This document shows, piece by piece, positions 43,360 through 53,067 of a stretch of 64,000 nucleotides of DNA. Position numbers and translations under genes: made by a program. Location: the NCBI GenBank assembly GCA_004558825.1, contig SFDB01000003.1, positions 35,465 to 99,464 of the forward strand, written 5' to 3'. The stretch is from Clostridiales bacterium. GTDB taxonomy: Bacteria > Bacillota > Clostridia > Christensenellales > CAG-138. Every line of letters begins with the position of its first letter. Within the stretch, counting starts at the first letter, position 1. The notes beneath the pieces were generated by a model. That model ran no database searches. It was not told the origin of the DNA and saw only the letters and a program-made list of their open reading frames with translations.

Positions 43360-45953
43360 GGTTCATCCCTCTTGATTTTGTCACTTAGCTCCGTAAGCAT
43401 GCAGAGCGCTTCAAGCGGAGTAAGTTTATTGGTATTCAGTGACATCAGCGTGCTGAAAACCTCGGATTGTATTTTTGTCAGCGCTTTTTTCTGATCAGAT
43501 GCAGCAAGCGATGTTGCCGCGCTGCCGACATCTCTTTCTTCAAGCGTTTTCAATATCTCCTTAGCCCTGTATACTACCGAGTCCGGTAAACCGGCAATTT
43601 GAGCGACTTGTATTCCGAAGCTCTTGTCCGCGCTGCCTCGCACAATTCGATGGAGGAATACTACTCTCTCCCCCACCTCTTTCACCGCTACCCTGTAATT
43701 CTTCACACCGTCGAGCTTTCCCTCAAGCTCCGAAAGCTCATGATAATGTGTTGCGAACAAGGCTTTTGCGCCGCATTTTGACTTGTCGGCAATATGCTCA
43801 AGTACCGCCCATGCAATGCTCAGACCATCGAACGTACTTGTTCCGCGCCCTATCTCGTCGAGCACAAGCAAGCTCTTTGATGTGGCATTATTCAGTATAT
43901 TTGACACTTCACTCATTTCTACCATGAAAGTGCTTTGCCCGGAAGCTACGTTGTCCGACGCACCCACGCGAGTGAATATTCTGTCAACGACACATATATC
44001 CGCCGACTGTGCCGGCACAAATGAGCCGATATGAGCCATAAGCGTTATCAGCGCCACCTGTCGCATATATGTGCTCTTCCCGGCCATGTTCGGACCGGTT
44101 ATAATCGCAAGCCTGTCGCTCTCGCCGTTCAGAAGCGTTCCATTCGGCACAAATGAGTCCATGTGCATGGACTCGACAACGGGATGACGGCCATTCACGA
44201 TGTTAATCACGCCCGTGTCATTCATCGTTGGCTTGCAGTAGTTAAACATGACCGCCGCCGTCGCAAGTGATTGACACACGTCTACGCGTGCGATAAGCTC
44301 GGACATATCCTGCAAGCGCCGTATACATTCGAGCAAAAATTGACGTATGCCTGTGAAAATCTCGTATTCAAGCGCCATGCACTTTTCTTCGGCGCCGACT
44401 ATTGTCTCCTCTATTTCTCTCAGTTTCGGTGTCGTGTAGCGTTCGGCATTTGCAAGCGTTTGGCGGCGCTGATAATCATACGGGACAAGGTGCTGATACG
44501 ATTTTGTTACTTCGATGTAGTAACCAAATACGCGGTTATACTTTATTTTCAGCGTTTTTATGCCCGTGCGCTCGCGCTCCTCTGCTTCAAGCTTTGCAAG
44601 CCACTCCTTGCCGTTCGACGATGCGTCACGCAAGCGGTCTATTTCTTCATTGTATCCTTGCCTGATTATGCCGCCATCCTTTACGCCTATTGGCGGTTCA
44701 TCACCAATAGCATCGGTAAGCAACATACAAACATCTTCCATGCAGTCAAACTTTTCGGCAATCTCGCGAATCTCATTCGAATGGAACTGCGTTATCGTCT
44801 CATAAACGGCCGGAAGGTTTGAAAGCGAGTTTTTCAATGCCTCGCATTCGCGCGGGTTTATACTGGCATAAGCTATTTTGCTGCTCAAGCGCTCGATGTC
44901 GTATATTCCTCCGAGCTCGGCGATAAGCTTGTCACGCAGGACGGGGCTGTTAACTATATCTTCAACCGCATCGAGCCTTGCATTTATTTGACATATATCG
45001 GTAAGCGGCTGCTCAATGCGGTTTTTAAGCAGCCTTGCACCCATAGACGTTTTCGTTCTGTCGAGCAAATATATAAGAGTATTCTTTTTGCTGCCGTCAA
45101 ATCTCAACGGCCGAGTAAGCTCGAGATTTGTTCGTGTAGACGCATCAAGCTGCAAAAAGCTGCTGCGCAAATACGGAAGCAGCTTTTTTATATGGGCTAA
45201 TGTGTTTTTCTGCGTCTCCTCAAGGTAAAAAAGCAAAGCGCCGGCTGCACCTATAGACGGGCCGCTTTCTTTTTCAAAGCCGAAACCCTTTAATGAAGCT
45301 ACGTTAAAATGCTTCAAAAGCTCTCTCAGCGCTCTTGCGTTTGTAAAATCCGAATCAGATCGCTTCTCGATAAAGTATGCTCCCTTTAGCTCTGACAGTA
45401 TCGTCGCAGCATACTCGTTTACTACAACCTCGCGCGGGTTCAGCTTTGCAAGCTCGTCTTTAAGCTCGGTATATGTCTCGTCGCAGGTGAACTGCGTTGT
45501 ATAAAAACCACCCGTTGATACGTCAGCATAGGCAAGGCCTATATTTACGCCTACAGCGCATATTGAGGCAATATAGCAATTCTGCTTATCATCGAGCATG
45601 CTTTCTTCGATGACTGTTCCGGGCGTAATTATTCGGATTACATCCCTTTCCACAAGCCCTTTTGTGAGTCTAGGATCCGTAAGCTGCTCGCATATGGCAA
45701 CCTTGTAACCCTTTTCAACAAGTCTGCTTATGTATCCGTCTACTGCATGGTACGGCACGCCGCACATTGGAGCGCGTTCACTTAAACCACAATCTCTGCC
45801 GGTCAAAAAAAGATCCAGCTCGCGCGAGGCGGTTTTTGCATCGTCAAAAAACATCTCGTAAAAATCACCGAGGCGAAACATAAGGATGCAATCTTTGTGT
45901 TTTTCCTTTAGTTCGAGATACTGCCGCATTAACGGCGTAAGCGATTTGTTCAT
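43356..45953 (-). CDS. mutS: DNA mismatch repair protein MutS
   Basis: Mismatch-recognising ATPase, 865 residues. The mismatch-probing Phe-x-Glu lies in 'MFRLGDFYEMFFDDA', Walker A is 'GPNMAGKSTYMRQVA', Walker B 'LLVLDEIGRGTSTFDGLS' and the switch His in 'ATHYHELSEL'. Followed by mutL with an ATGA-type overlap, preceded by miaB 12 bp upstream. Confidence 0.97.
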   Translation of the reverse strand: MNKSLTPLMRQYLELKEKHKDCILMFRLGDFYEMFFDDAKTASRELDLFLTGRDCGLSERAPMCGVPYHAVDGYISRLVEKGYKVAICEQLTDPRLTKGLVERDVIRIITPGTVIEESMLDDKQNCYIASICAVGVNIGLAYADVSTGGFYTTQFTCDETYTELKDELAKLNPREVVVNEYAATILSELKGAYFIEKRSDSDFTNARALRELLKHFNVASLKGFGFEKESGPSIGAAGALLFYLEETQKNTLAHIKKLLPYLRSSFLQLDASTRTNLELTRPLRFDGSKKNTLIYLLDRTKTSMGARLLKNRIEQPLTDICQINARLDAVEDIVNSPVLRDKLIAELGGIYDIERLSSKIAYASINPRECEALKNSLSNLPAVYETITQFHSNEIREIAEKFDCMEDVCMLLTDAIGDEPPIGVKDGGIIRQGYNEEIDRLRDASSNGKEWLAKLEAEERERTGIKTLKIKYNRVFGYYIEVTKSYQHLVPYDYQRRQTLANAERYTTPKLREIEETIVGAEEKCMALEYEIFTGIRQFLLECIRRLQDMSELIARVDVCQSLATAAVMFNYCKPTMNDTGVINIVNGRHPVVESMHMDSFVPNGTLLNGESDRLAIITGPNMAGKSTYMRQVALITLMAHIGSFVPAQSADICVVDRIFTRVGASDNVASGQSTFMVEMSEVSNILNNATSKSLLVLDEIGRGTSTFDGLSIAWAVLEHIADKSKCGAKALFATHYHELSELEGKLDGVKNYRVAVKEVGERVVFLHRIVRGSADKSFGIQVAQIAGLPDSVVYRAKEILKTLEERDVGSAATSLAASDQKKALTKIQSEVFSTLMSLNTNKLTPLEALCMLTELSDKIKRDEP

Positions 45954-45965
45954 GTTGAAAGCTCC

Positions 45966-47366
45966 CTATTGAACAACGCGTCCTATAAGCGAATTGTTCG
46001 TCGTGTCGATTATTTCGACTTTTATAAGCCTTCCGACCATATCTGATGAACCTTTGAAGTATACGGCTTTGAAGTTTGAAAGTTTACCTCTCAGCCATAT
46101 ATCGCCGTCGCGCTCGTCATAGCCTTCGACAAGGACATCGCCGACGCTGCCTATAAACTTCACATTGTTTTTCTTCAGTATGTGGGCCTCAAGTTCGTTA
46201 AGTTCCAAAAGCCGACGTTTCTTTTCGGAAGGATCTATCATTCCGTCCATTTTGGCGGCAACGGTGCCTTTTCGCGGCGAATACATAAACGTATACGCCG
46301 TTGAAAATCCCACAGTTTCCACGAGACTCAAGGTCTGTTCAAAGTCCTCTCTCGTCTCGCCCGGGAAGCCTACGATTATATCCGTGCTTATTTCAACGCC
46401 TTTAACCCTGTCGCGAAGGGCCTCTACGAGCGAGAGATATTTCTCCCGCGTGTATCGTCTGTTCATTTTCTCGAGTATGCGGTTGCTCCCCGACTGCACA
46501 GGCAAATGAATATGCTTACACACCTTGCCGCACTCGGCCATAGCATCGATTAGTTCAGACGACAGATCCTTGGGGTGTGACGTCATGAACCTTATTCTCT
46601 TTATCCCGTTTATTTCGTTAAGCATCCTCAAAAGCTGCGGGAATGTAACATCTGAATCGGGTGACCTATAAGAGTTCACATTTTGACCGAGCAGGGTTAT
46701 CTCGATAAATCCTTGATTCGCAAGCTCTTCAACCTCATTAATTATGTTTATATGACTGCGAGATCTCTCCCTGCCGCGAACATAAGGTACTATGCAGTAC
46801 GAACAGAAATTGTTACAGCCAAACATAATGTTCACGTTTGTAGAGAACACTCCATCGCGTTTTATGGGTATCCCTTCCGGAACATTTTCCGCGCCGTCTA
46901 TATTAAGGACGCGTTCCCCGTGCAAAACCGATTCGAGCATACTCGGAAACTGTGTGAGCTGATGCGTTCCGAATACGATATCGACAAAACGAAATCGTTT
47001 GAAAAGCCGCTTTGCGACCTCTTCCTGCTGCGTCATGCATCCACACACGCCTATTATTAGCGTAGGCTTTTTCTCCTTTAGCTCACGCAACGCTCCGACA
47101 TTGCCGAAAACTCTCAACTCGGCATGTTCACGCACGCAGCATGTATTAAAAAGTATTATATCGGCCTCTTCCTTTACGGCAGCTTTAATGTACCCCGCCT
47201 CTTCAAGCATGCCGGCGATACGTTCGGAATCGTGGCTGTTCATTTGACACCCGAACGACTCAATATAATACCTATACTCCATATCTTTATGAAGCTCCTT
47301 TATGCGTAAAAGCGTCATCCTGTTAAGAGTGTTCATTTTGTCAGCAAGTAACGTCTCGTTGCCCAT
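45966..47366 (-). CDS. miaB: tRNA-2-methylthio-N6-dimethylallyladenosine synthase
   Basis: Radical SAM enzyme that methylthiolates i6A37 to ms2i6A37. 466 residues from ATG 47366 (AGGGG 5 nt upstream; the frame further up runs through the promoter). N-terminal UPF0004 cysteines in 'ESFGCQMNSHDSE', 'FNTCCVREHAE' and 'GVCGCMTQQ'; radical SAM CxxxCxxC in 'GCNNFCSYCIVPYVRG'; C-terminal TRAM domain. First gene of the miaB-mutS-mutL-miaA-hfq operon, which links it with its substrate-maker miaA. Confidence 0.96.
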   Translation of the reverse strand: MGNETLLADKMNTLNRMTLLRIKELHKDMEYRYYIESFGCQMNSHDSERIAGMLEEAGYIKAAVKEEADIILFNTCCVREHAELRVFGNVGALRELKEKKPTLIIGVCGCMTQQEEVAKRLFKRFRFVDIVFGTHQLTQFPSMLESVLHGERVLNIDGAENVPEGIPIKRDGVFSTNVNIMFGCNNFCSYCIVPYVRGRERSRSHINIINEVEELANQGFIEITLLGQNVNSYRSPDSDVTFPQLLRMLNEINGIKRIRFMTSHPKDLSSELIDAMAECGKVCKHIHLPVQSGSNRILEKMNRRYTREKYLSLVEALRDRVKGVEISTDIIVGFPGETREDFEQTLSLVETVGFSTAYTFMYSPRKGTVAAKMDGMIDPSEKKRRLLELNELEAHILKKNNVKFIGSVGDVLVEGYDERDGDIWLRGKLSNFKAVYFKGSSDMVGRLIKVEIIDTTNNSLIGRVVQ

Positions 47367-47394
47367 ATATACCCCTTTTAATTTTATCATGTAT

Positions 47395-47423
47395 ATTGTA
47401 ATAAAAAAATGGTGATAAATCAA
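47395..47423 (-). promoter_or_regulatory. Promoter of the miaB-mutSL operon
   Basis: Minus strand TTGATT (47418-47423), 17-nt spacer, TACAAT (47395-47400), 28 bp before the ATG. Confidence 0.75.
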
Positions 47424-47582
47424 GTCACACAGCATCCTACAAGTTTGTGCAGTAATTTGCTGCTTACCATTTTCGTATGTACAGCGCGATTGTCTCGTAA
47501 GCACTGCTTACAAAGATTCCGCCGTGCGCCTGTCAATGGATTCGAGAAAACATCCTGCATAGCTAACTTTCGGATTATATAA
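47424..47582. other. Intergenic stretch with no recognisable gene
   Basis: Between the miaB promoter and the terminator of the peptide gene. Short open frames here have no ribosome site and no recognisable product. Confidence 0.5.
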
Positions 47583-47624
47583 AAAGAACGCACAACAACC
47601 ATTACAGCTTGTTGTGTGTTCTTT
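47583..47624 (-). terminator. Terminator of the 37-codon peptide transcript
   Basis: 15-bp stem with one G-U pair (47583-47597 with 47610-47624), 12-nt loop, followed on the minus strand by TTTTTATATA. It would leave a ~190-nt 3' untranslated region after the peptide gene. Confidence 0.85.
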
Positions 47625-47811
47625 CCTTTCTGTCGGAACTGCTCTCGGATGTCACTCAAATGCTTTATAATCCGTAAGCAAATGCCCCAAAACATCCATA
47701 TTCTTTTAACATACCTGCTTCAATCCGGAGACGTCTGCTCGACGCTAAAAGAAATGGACTTTTTTGGAGCACTCACTTTCCTGATTGATTCTGCAATTGA
47801 GCAGATCACAT

Positions 47812-47925
47812 TCAAGGAATCCAAGGACTCCAGTTGCCGCTCATGACGGGTTCAGGATCTACAACATTTACCTCGTCCATGACTTCGAAGCGCACTACTT
47901 CCATTTCGGGAGCTATATATTTCAT
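47812..47925 (-). CDS. Orphan 37-residue peptide
   Basis: Short gene with AAAGGAGG 8 nt before ATG 47925 and TGA at 47812. The peptide starts 'MKYIAPEMEVVRFEVMDEV', continues with an acidic segment 'NVVDPEP' and ends 'SGNWSPWIP', rich in Trp, Pro and Gly. It has no signal peptide. The 'MKYxxPEMEVVxFEVxDEV' opening resembles leader parts of small clostridial peptides of unknown role that I have seen annotated as hypothetical; a ribosomally made, modified peptide is possible but no modification enzyme is adjacent. It has its own consensus promoter and terminator. Confidence 0.72.
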   Translation of the reverse strand: MKYIAPEMEVVRFEVMDEVNVVDPEPVMSGNWSPWIP

Positions 47926-47960
47926 ATCGTCATCCTCCTTTCTCGTATTATACTGTTGAA

Positions 47961-47989
47961 ATTATATACTTCGGCATCAAATAAGTCAA
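47961..47989 (-). promoter_or_regulatory. Promoter of the 37-residue peptide gene
   Basis: Minus strand TTGACT (47984-47989), 17-nt spacer, TATAAT (47961-47966), 35 bp before the ATG. Confidence 0.88.
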
Positions 47990-48176
47990 TCAAATCACAA
48001 AAATGCATTCAATTATTATGAATTTTTTTCACAGCTCAGTTTATCAACGATGTAATTGCAATTCGCATGATATGTCTTAGGTATATACGTCCGTAACAAA
48101 CTTTTGCTTTCCAAACGCAAAGCGTATCACTGATAAATTCCGTATAAAGAAGCTGTTGCCGGAAGCAATGGACTAA

Positions 48177-48401
48177 GTGCGTCGAAGCAAGCAGCGCAAG
48201 ACAACGTGCAAAATCAATGCTATGGCTCGAGAGCTATTGATTATTCCCGAATCTCGTCAGGCTGAGACACAGTCAGGAAAGATGGCAGAGCTTTCAAAGC
48301 GGGTTCCCAAGACGGAAAGAGCGTAAGCGTACCGCGTTATGCAGGCAGCACAGGCTCTCTATATGAATGCCGAACGCTTAAAGAAACTCAAACCAACTTA
48401 A
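48177..48401 (+). pseudogene. Possible decayed gene fragment
   Basis: One frame reads 'ARELLIIPESRQAETQSG', 'KMAELSKRVPKTERA', then a TAA at 48324, then in the same frame 'VMQAAQALYMNAERLKKLKPT' and a stop at 48399. The stretch looks protein-like (charged and amphipathic) but has no start with a ribosome site and one internal stop. The family is not recognised. It might be the relic of a mobile-element gene or chance. Confidence 0.25.
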
Positions 48402-48403
48402 AA

Positions 48404-48434
48404 AAACGGCGCGACTTTCGTGGTCACGCCGTTT
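48404..48434 (-). terminator. Terminator of the purine operon (after folD)
   Basis: 12-bp stem with one mismatch (48404-48415 with 48423-48434), followed on the minus strand by a run of seven T. Lies ~57 nt past the folD stop. Confidence 0.85.
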
Positions 48435-48490
48435 GTATATTGAACTGTCTAACGGACACCGGCCCAACATCGCACCGTTCTTATAACGCT

Positions 48491-49339
48491 TTATTGTGCT
48501 TTATCGCAGGCTGCTTCAACCGTATTCTTTATAAGCATTGCTATTGTCATAGGTCCGACTCCGCCGGGGACGGGCGTTATAAAATCAGCTATTTCAGATA
48601 CCTCATCGAAACGAACGTCGCCCCACACCTTGCCGTCAACGCGCGTGTTTCCCACGTCGACGACTATTGCGCCCTCTTTAACCATATCGCCCCGTATAAG
48701 TCCCTTGCATCCTACCGCCGAAACGAGTATATCGGCAGTATGCGTATATGAAGCAAGATCTACTGTTTTTGAATGGCAGACCGTTACCGTTGCATCCGCA
48801 TTTAGTAACAAGAGTGCAAGCGGCGTACCGACAACCATGCTTCGGCCGACAATTACGGCATGTTTTCCCGCTATTGCGCATCCCGTCTCCGCAATCAGCT
48901 CCATAATTCCGCGCGGCGTACATGGCGTTATTCCTGTCATCCTGTTTGTCAACTTTCCGGAGTTCACCAAATGGAATCCGTCAACATCCTTTTCGGGGAT
49001 TATAAGCTCGAGCACAATATTGGCGTCTATATGCGCTGGCAGAGGGAGCTGTACCATTATTCCGTGGACATCGTCGCTTTTGTTAAGACTGTCTATTAAA
49101 CCTTCGATCTCGCACTGCGGCACATCAGCAGGAAGCCTGAAAACGCGGCAGTCTACACCCACCGACTTGGCGGTACGCTCTTTTAGAGAAACATATCCGA
49201 CAGAAGCAGGATCATCGCCTGCAAGTATTATGGCGAGGCAAGGCGTAATGTTTTTCTTCTTAAGCTCAAATATTGTTTCGGACATTTTGGCGTATTGCTT
49301 TTTCGCCACGTCACGTCCGTTTATTACCGTTGCTCTCAT
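48491..49339 (-). CDS. folD: Bifunctional methylene-THF dehydrogenase / methenyl-THF cyclohydrolase
   Basis: Interconverts methylene-, methenyl- and 10-formyl-THF; the last is the one-carbon donor for PurN and the AICAR formyltransferase encoded in the same operon. 282 residues. 'YVSLKERTAKSVGVD' holds the catalytic Lys, 'GIMVQLPLPAH' and 'ITPCTPRGIMELI' the folate site, 'VIVGRSMVVGTPLALLL' the dinucleotide site and 'PVPGGVGPMTIAMLIKNT' the C-terminal signature. 20 bp after purL. Confidence 0.96.
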   Translation of the reverse strand: MRATVINGRDVAKKQYAKMSETIFELKKKNITPCLAIILAGDDPASVGYVSLKERTAKSVGVDCRVFRLPADVPQCEIEGLIDSLNKSDDVHGIMVQLPLPAHIDANIVLELIIPEKDVDGFHLVNSGKLTNRMTGITPCTPRGIMELIAETGCAIAGKHAVIVGRSMVVGTPLALLLLNADATVTVCHSKTVDLASYTHTADILVSAVGCKGLIRGDMVKEGAIVVDVGNTRVDGKVWGDVRFDEVSEIADFITPVPGGVGPMTIAMLIKNTVEAACDKAQ

Positions 49340-49359
49340 TGTGTTACCTCTTTCGCATA

Positions 49360-52300
49360 TTAAATCCTAAAATAATCGACTGCCCCGCGGAACATACCGG
49401 AATTATCGGAAGTCGGAACGTTCTTATAGAGCATTTTTCCATATCGCTCGGCATGTCCCATCCTTCCAAATACACGCCCGTCAGGTGAAGTTATACCTTC
49501 AACTGCGTACATCGATCCGTTCGGATTAAAGTCGATATTCATTGTAGGTTTACCCTGCATGTCGCAATATTGTGTTGCAATCTGTCCGTTTTTGGCAAGC
49601 TGCTCGAACAGAGAATCGCCGCAAACGAATCTGCCCTCGCCATGCGAAATCGGTATGTTGAATATATCGCCTGTATTGCAGTACATAAGCCAAGGTGACT
49701 TGTTTGACGCAACTTTGACATTCACTATGCGTGACTGGTGACGGCCTATGCTATTGTATGTAAGCGTAGGACAGGATGTATCCATATCGCGTATTTCGCC
49801 ATACGGTACAAGACCGAGCTTTATCAGCGCCTGAAATCCGTTGCATACTCCGCAGATAAGACCATCGTGTACGTTCAACATCTCATGGATTGCATCACTT
49901 ATTCGTGGGTTACGCAGAAAAGCCGTTATGAATTTACCCGAACCGTCCGGCTCGTCGCCTCCGGAAAAGCCGCCCGGAATAAACAGAATATTGCTTCTTT
50001 TAACACGCTCCGCAAATTCGAGTATAGATTCTTCGATAAGCGCGGGTCTTATGTTGCGCACGATGAATATTTCGGTGTCAGCGCCCGCAAGGCGAAGCGC
50101 ACGCTCGGTATCATATTCGCAATTCGTTCCCGGGAACGCAGGTATTAGCGCTTTTGGCTTTGCCATGGAGATAGCGGGCTTCGCTCTGAAATTAGTGCTG
50201 AATTGCACGTCTGGCACATCGCGCTGTTCTTTTTTTTCGGATGTGTTTGCGGGGTAAACATCATAAAGCGCCAAATTGTAGGCTTTTTCTAGCATTTCAA
50301 GCGAAATTCGGTCGCTCGCCCGACGCATTTCATATTCGGGAACGGTATGGCCGATAAGTATTCCGACCTCCTGCGCTTTCTCCGCAAGCTCAATTATGAA
50401 GCTTCCATATGCGTATGAGAAGATATCTTCATCATAAATATCATCAGAAAGCTCAATTCCTATCCTGTTGCCCATACACATTTTGACGAGCGCTTCCGCC
50501 GCACCGCCAAAACCGGGCGTATATACGCTGAGCGCATCGCCACGCTTTATCATGTTTGATACGAGCTCAAATACAGCACGCTGTGAGGTACAGTCGGGCA
50601 ACCCATCCTCGTTATAATCAACTCCAATCCACACAACACGTGAGCCTGCCCGCTTAAACTCAGGCGACGTTATGCGGTTTATATCGCTCACCGACACGGC
50701 GAACGATACGAGCGTAGGCGGAACATCGATATCCTCAAACGTACCGCTCATAGAGTCTTTTCCACCAATAGCTGCAAGGCGCAGCCCCATCTGAGCGTCG
50801 AGCGCTCCGAGAAGCGCCGAAAAAGGCTTCGCCCAACGCTTCGGATCGTTCTTTAGCTTTTCAAAATACTCTTGGAGTGTAAGATAGCATTGTGATATAT
50901 CGCCGCCGCTCGCAATCACCTTTGACACCGATTCGATTACGGCAAGATATGCGGCACTGTACGGATCGCGCTCCGATATATATGGATTGAATCCGTAGGC
51001 CATTATCGAACATGTTGTCGTTTCCCCGCCTAACACTGGTATTTTTGCAGCCATTGCTTGCGCAGGTGAAGATTGATACTTACCGCCGAGCGGCATAAGT
51101 ACGCTTGCCGCGCCAATGGTTGAGTCGAAGCGTTCAAGTAGTCCGCGTTTTGATGCAACGTTGATATTGCTCATAAGCGAAACAAGCTTCTCCTCTAACG
51201 TGTTCCCTTCGCATTTAAGCTCATGAAGCTCATAGCCGGGCACGGCTACGCTCGTATGTTTTTGTGCGCCGTTTGACGCCAAGAACTCCCTTGAAAGCCC
51301 AATTATTTCCGCACCGTTCCACCAAGCGCTCAAACGCGGCTCTTTAGTTATTTCTGCAACAACAGTCGCTTCGAGATTTTCGGCCGCCGCAAGCTCTTTG
51401 AAGCGCTTAACATCGTCATCAGATACAACTACAGCCATTCTCTCTTGAGATTCACTTATTGCCAGCTCTGTACCGTCAAGTCCTTCGTATTTTTTGAGCA
51501 CTGCGTTCAAATCTATCTTCATTCCGTCGGCAAGTTCGCCTATGGCCACGCTTACGCCGCCTGCACCGAAATCATTGCAGCGCTTTATCATCTTTGCGGC
51601 TTCGCTGTTCCTGAAGAGTCTCTGGAGTTTGCGTTCTTCAGGTGCATTGCCCTTTTGCACTTCTGCGCCGCAGTTTTCAAGCGAATTCGTGTTATGTGAT
51701 TTCGATGAGCCTGTTGCGCCGCCGCAGCCGTCGCGTCCTGTTCTTCCGCCAATGAGTATTACTTTGTCGCCGGGCTCCGGAGTTTCGCGCCTCACGTTTT
51801 CCTTCGGCACAGCGCCTATGACAGCGCCTATCTCCATGTGCTTTGCTTCATAGCCGCTGTGATAAATCTCATCTACAAGTCCTGTAGCAATTCCTATCTG
51901 GTTTCCGTATGAACTATTGCCGTTCGCCGCCGTTATTACGAGCTTTCGTTGGGGAAGCTTACCGTGTCTTGTCTTTGAAGCATCTACCGTTGGGTCGCTC
52001 GCGCCTGTTATGCGCATTGCCTGATAAACATATGCGCGTCCTGAAAGCGGATCCCTTATCGCTCCTCCGATGCATGTCGCAGCGCCGCCGAAAGGCTCTA
52101 TCTCCGTCGGATGGTTATGCGTCTCGTTCTTGAAAAGAAGCAGCCATTTTTCGGTTCGCCCGTCAACGTCTACGTCCATGTTCACAGTACAGGCATTTAT
52201 TTCTTCAGACACGTCGAGACTGTCAAGCTCGCCGCTCTTTTTAAGTGCTTTCGCGCCTATCGTTGCAATATTCATAAGCGTAACGGGTTTTGTCACGTTA

Positions 52301-53067
52301 AGCTCTTTTCTGAGTTTTAAATATCGGTCATACGCTTTTCGCACAGTCTCGTTGTCAAATTCAACGTTATCAATCGACGTTGAAAAAGTGGTGTGTCTGC
52401 AGTGGTCCGACCAATATGTGTCTATAACCTTTATCTCGCTTATCGTGGGATCGCGCTTGACGGAGACAAAATAATCGCGGCAGAAACGTATATCTGCTCC
52501 ATCCATGGCAAGGCCGAGCTTTTTTACAAGTTCGTCAAGCTGTGAATCGCTCATCGAGATAAAACCTTTTATTGTATCTACAGACGTAGGTATATTGCAG
52601 CGCATATCGAGCGTTTCGGGCTTGTCAAGCGTGGTCTCGCGGCATTCAACAGGATTTATCAGGTATTTTTTTATGGCATTAAGCGATGTATCATCGATTT
52701 TTCCATAGAGAATGTACACGCGCGCCGTTTTTACAGTGACGCGCTCGCCCTGACAAAGAAGCTGCACACATTGCGAGGCCGAATCGGCGCGCTGATCAAA
52801 CTGTCCCGGCAGATACTCCACCGCAAACACCTTAGCATCTGCATCGTACGGAAGCTCGAAAAAAACGTTGTCGACCTGCGGTTCAGAAAAAACGGTATGC
52901 ATCGATTTTTCGAGCATTTCAGATGATATGCCCTCAATATCGTACCGCTGGAAGAGCCGTAATGACTCAACGCATTCAATATGCAAAAACGACCTGATAT
53001 CAGAAAGCAGGTTCCGTTCATGAACTCTATAGTCTTCTTTTTTTTCCACATACAGTCTGCTTATCAT
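49360..53067 (-). CDS. purL: Phosphoribosylformylglycinamidine synthase, fused PurL-PurQ (clostridial type)
   Basis: Makes FGAM from FGAR, glutamine and ATP. 1235 residues: an N-terminal PurS-like region (~1-140), a linker, two AIRS-like ATP-binding halves ('HNHPTEIEPFGGAATCIGGAIRD', 'GGRTGRDGCGGATGSSK' regions) and a C-terminal glutamine amidotransferase with the catalytic Cys in 'LICGVCNGFQALIKLG' and 'AFPGTNCEYDTERAL'. This single-chain organisation replaces the PurS/PurQ/PurL trio of Bacillus. ATG overlaps the purD stop. Confidence 0.96.
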   Translation of the reverse strand: MISRLYVEKKEDYRVHERNLLSDIRSFLHIECVESLRLFQRYDIEGISSEMLEKSMHTVFSEPQVDNVFFELPYDADAKVFAVEYLPGQFDQRADSASQCVQLLCQGERVTVKTARVYILYGKIDDTSLNAIKKYLINPVECRETTLDKPETLDMRCNIPTSVDTIKGFISMSDSQLDELVKKLGLAMDGADIRFCRDYFVSVKRDPTISEIKVIDTYWSDHCRHTTFSTSIDNVEFDNETVRKAYDRYLKLRKELNVTKPVTLMNIATIGAKALKKSGELDSLDVSEEINACTVNMDVDVDGRTEKWLLLFKNETHNHPTEIEPFGGAATCIGGAIRDPLSGRAYVYQAMRITGASDPTVDASKTRHGKLPQRKLVITAANGNSSYGNQIGIATGLVDEIYHSGYEAKHMEIGAVIGAVPKENVRRETPEPGDKVILIGGRTGRDGCGGATGSSKSHNTNSLENCGAEVQKGNAPEERKLQRLFRNSEAAKMIKRCNDFGAGGVSVAIGELADGMKIDLNAVLKKYEGLDGTELAISESQERMAVVVSDDDVKRFKELAAAENLEATVVAEITKEPRLSAWWNGAEIIGLSREFLASNGAQKHTSVAVPGYELHELKCEGNTLEEKLVSLMSNINVASKRGLLERFDSTIGAASVLMPLGGKYQSSPAQAMAAKIPVLGGETTTCSIMAYGFNPYISERDPYSAAYLAVIESVSKVIASGGDISQCYLTLQEYFEKLKNDPKRWAKPFSALLGALDAQMGLRLAAIGGKDSMSGTFEDIDVPPTLVSFAVSVSDINRITSPEFKRAGSRVVWIGVDYNEDGLPDCTSQRAVFELVSNMIKRGDALSVYTPGFGGAAEALVKMCMGNRIGIELSDDIYDEDIFSYAYGSFIIELAEKAQEVGILIGHTVPEYEMRRASDRISLEMLEKAYNLALYDVYPANTSEKKEQRDVPDVQFSTNFRAKPAISMAKPKALIPAFPGTNCEYDTERALRLAGADTEIFIVRNIRPALIEESILEFAERVKRSNILFIPGGFSGGDEPDGSGKFITAFLRNPRISDAIHEMLNVHDGLICGVCNGFQALIKLGLVPYGEIRDMDTSCPTLTYNSIGRHQSRIVNVKVASNKSPWLMYCNTGDIFNIPISHGEGRFVCGDSLFEQLAKNGQIATQYCDMQGKPTMNIDFNPNGSMYAVEGITSPDGRVFGRMGHAERYGKMLYKNVPTSDNSGMFRGAVDYFRI

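Noticed and set aside
47420..47695. 91-codon minus-strand frame downstream of the peptide gene
   Set aside because: It runs through the terminator hairpin, has no ribosome site and resembles no family.
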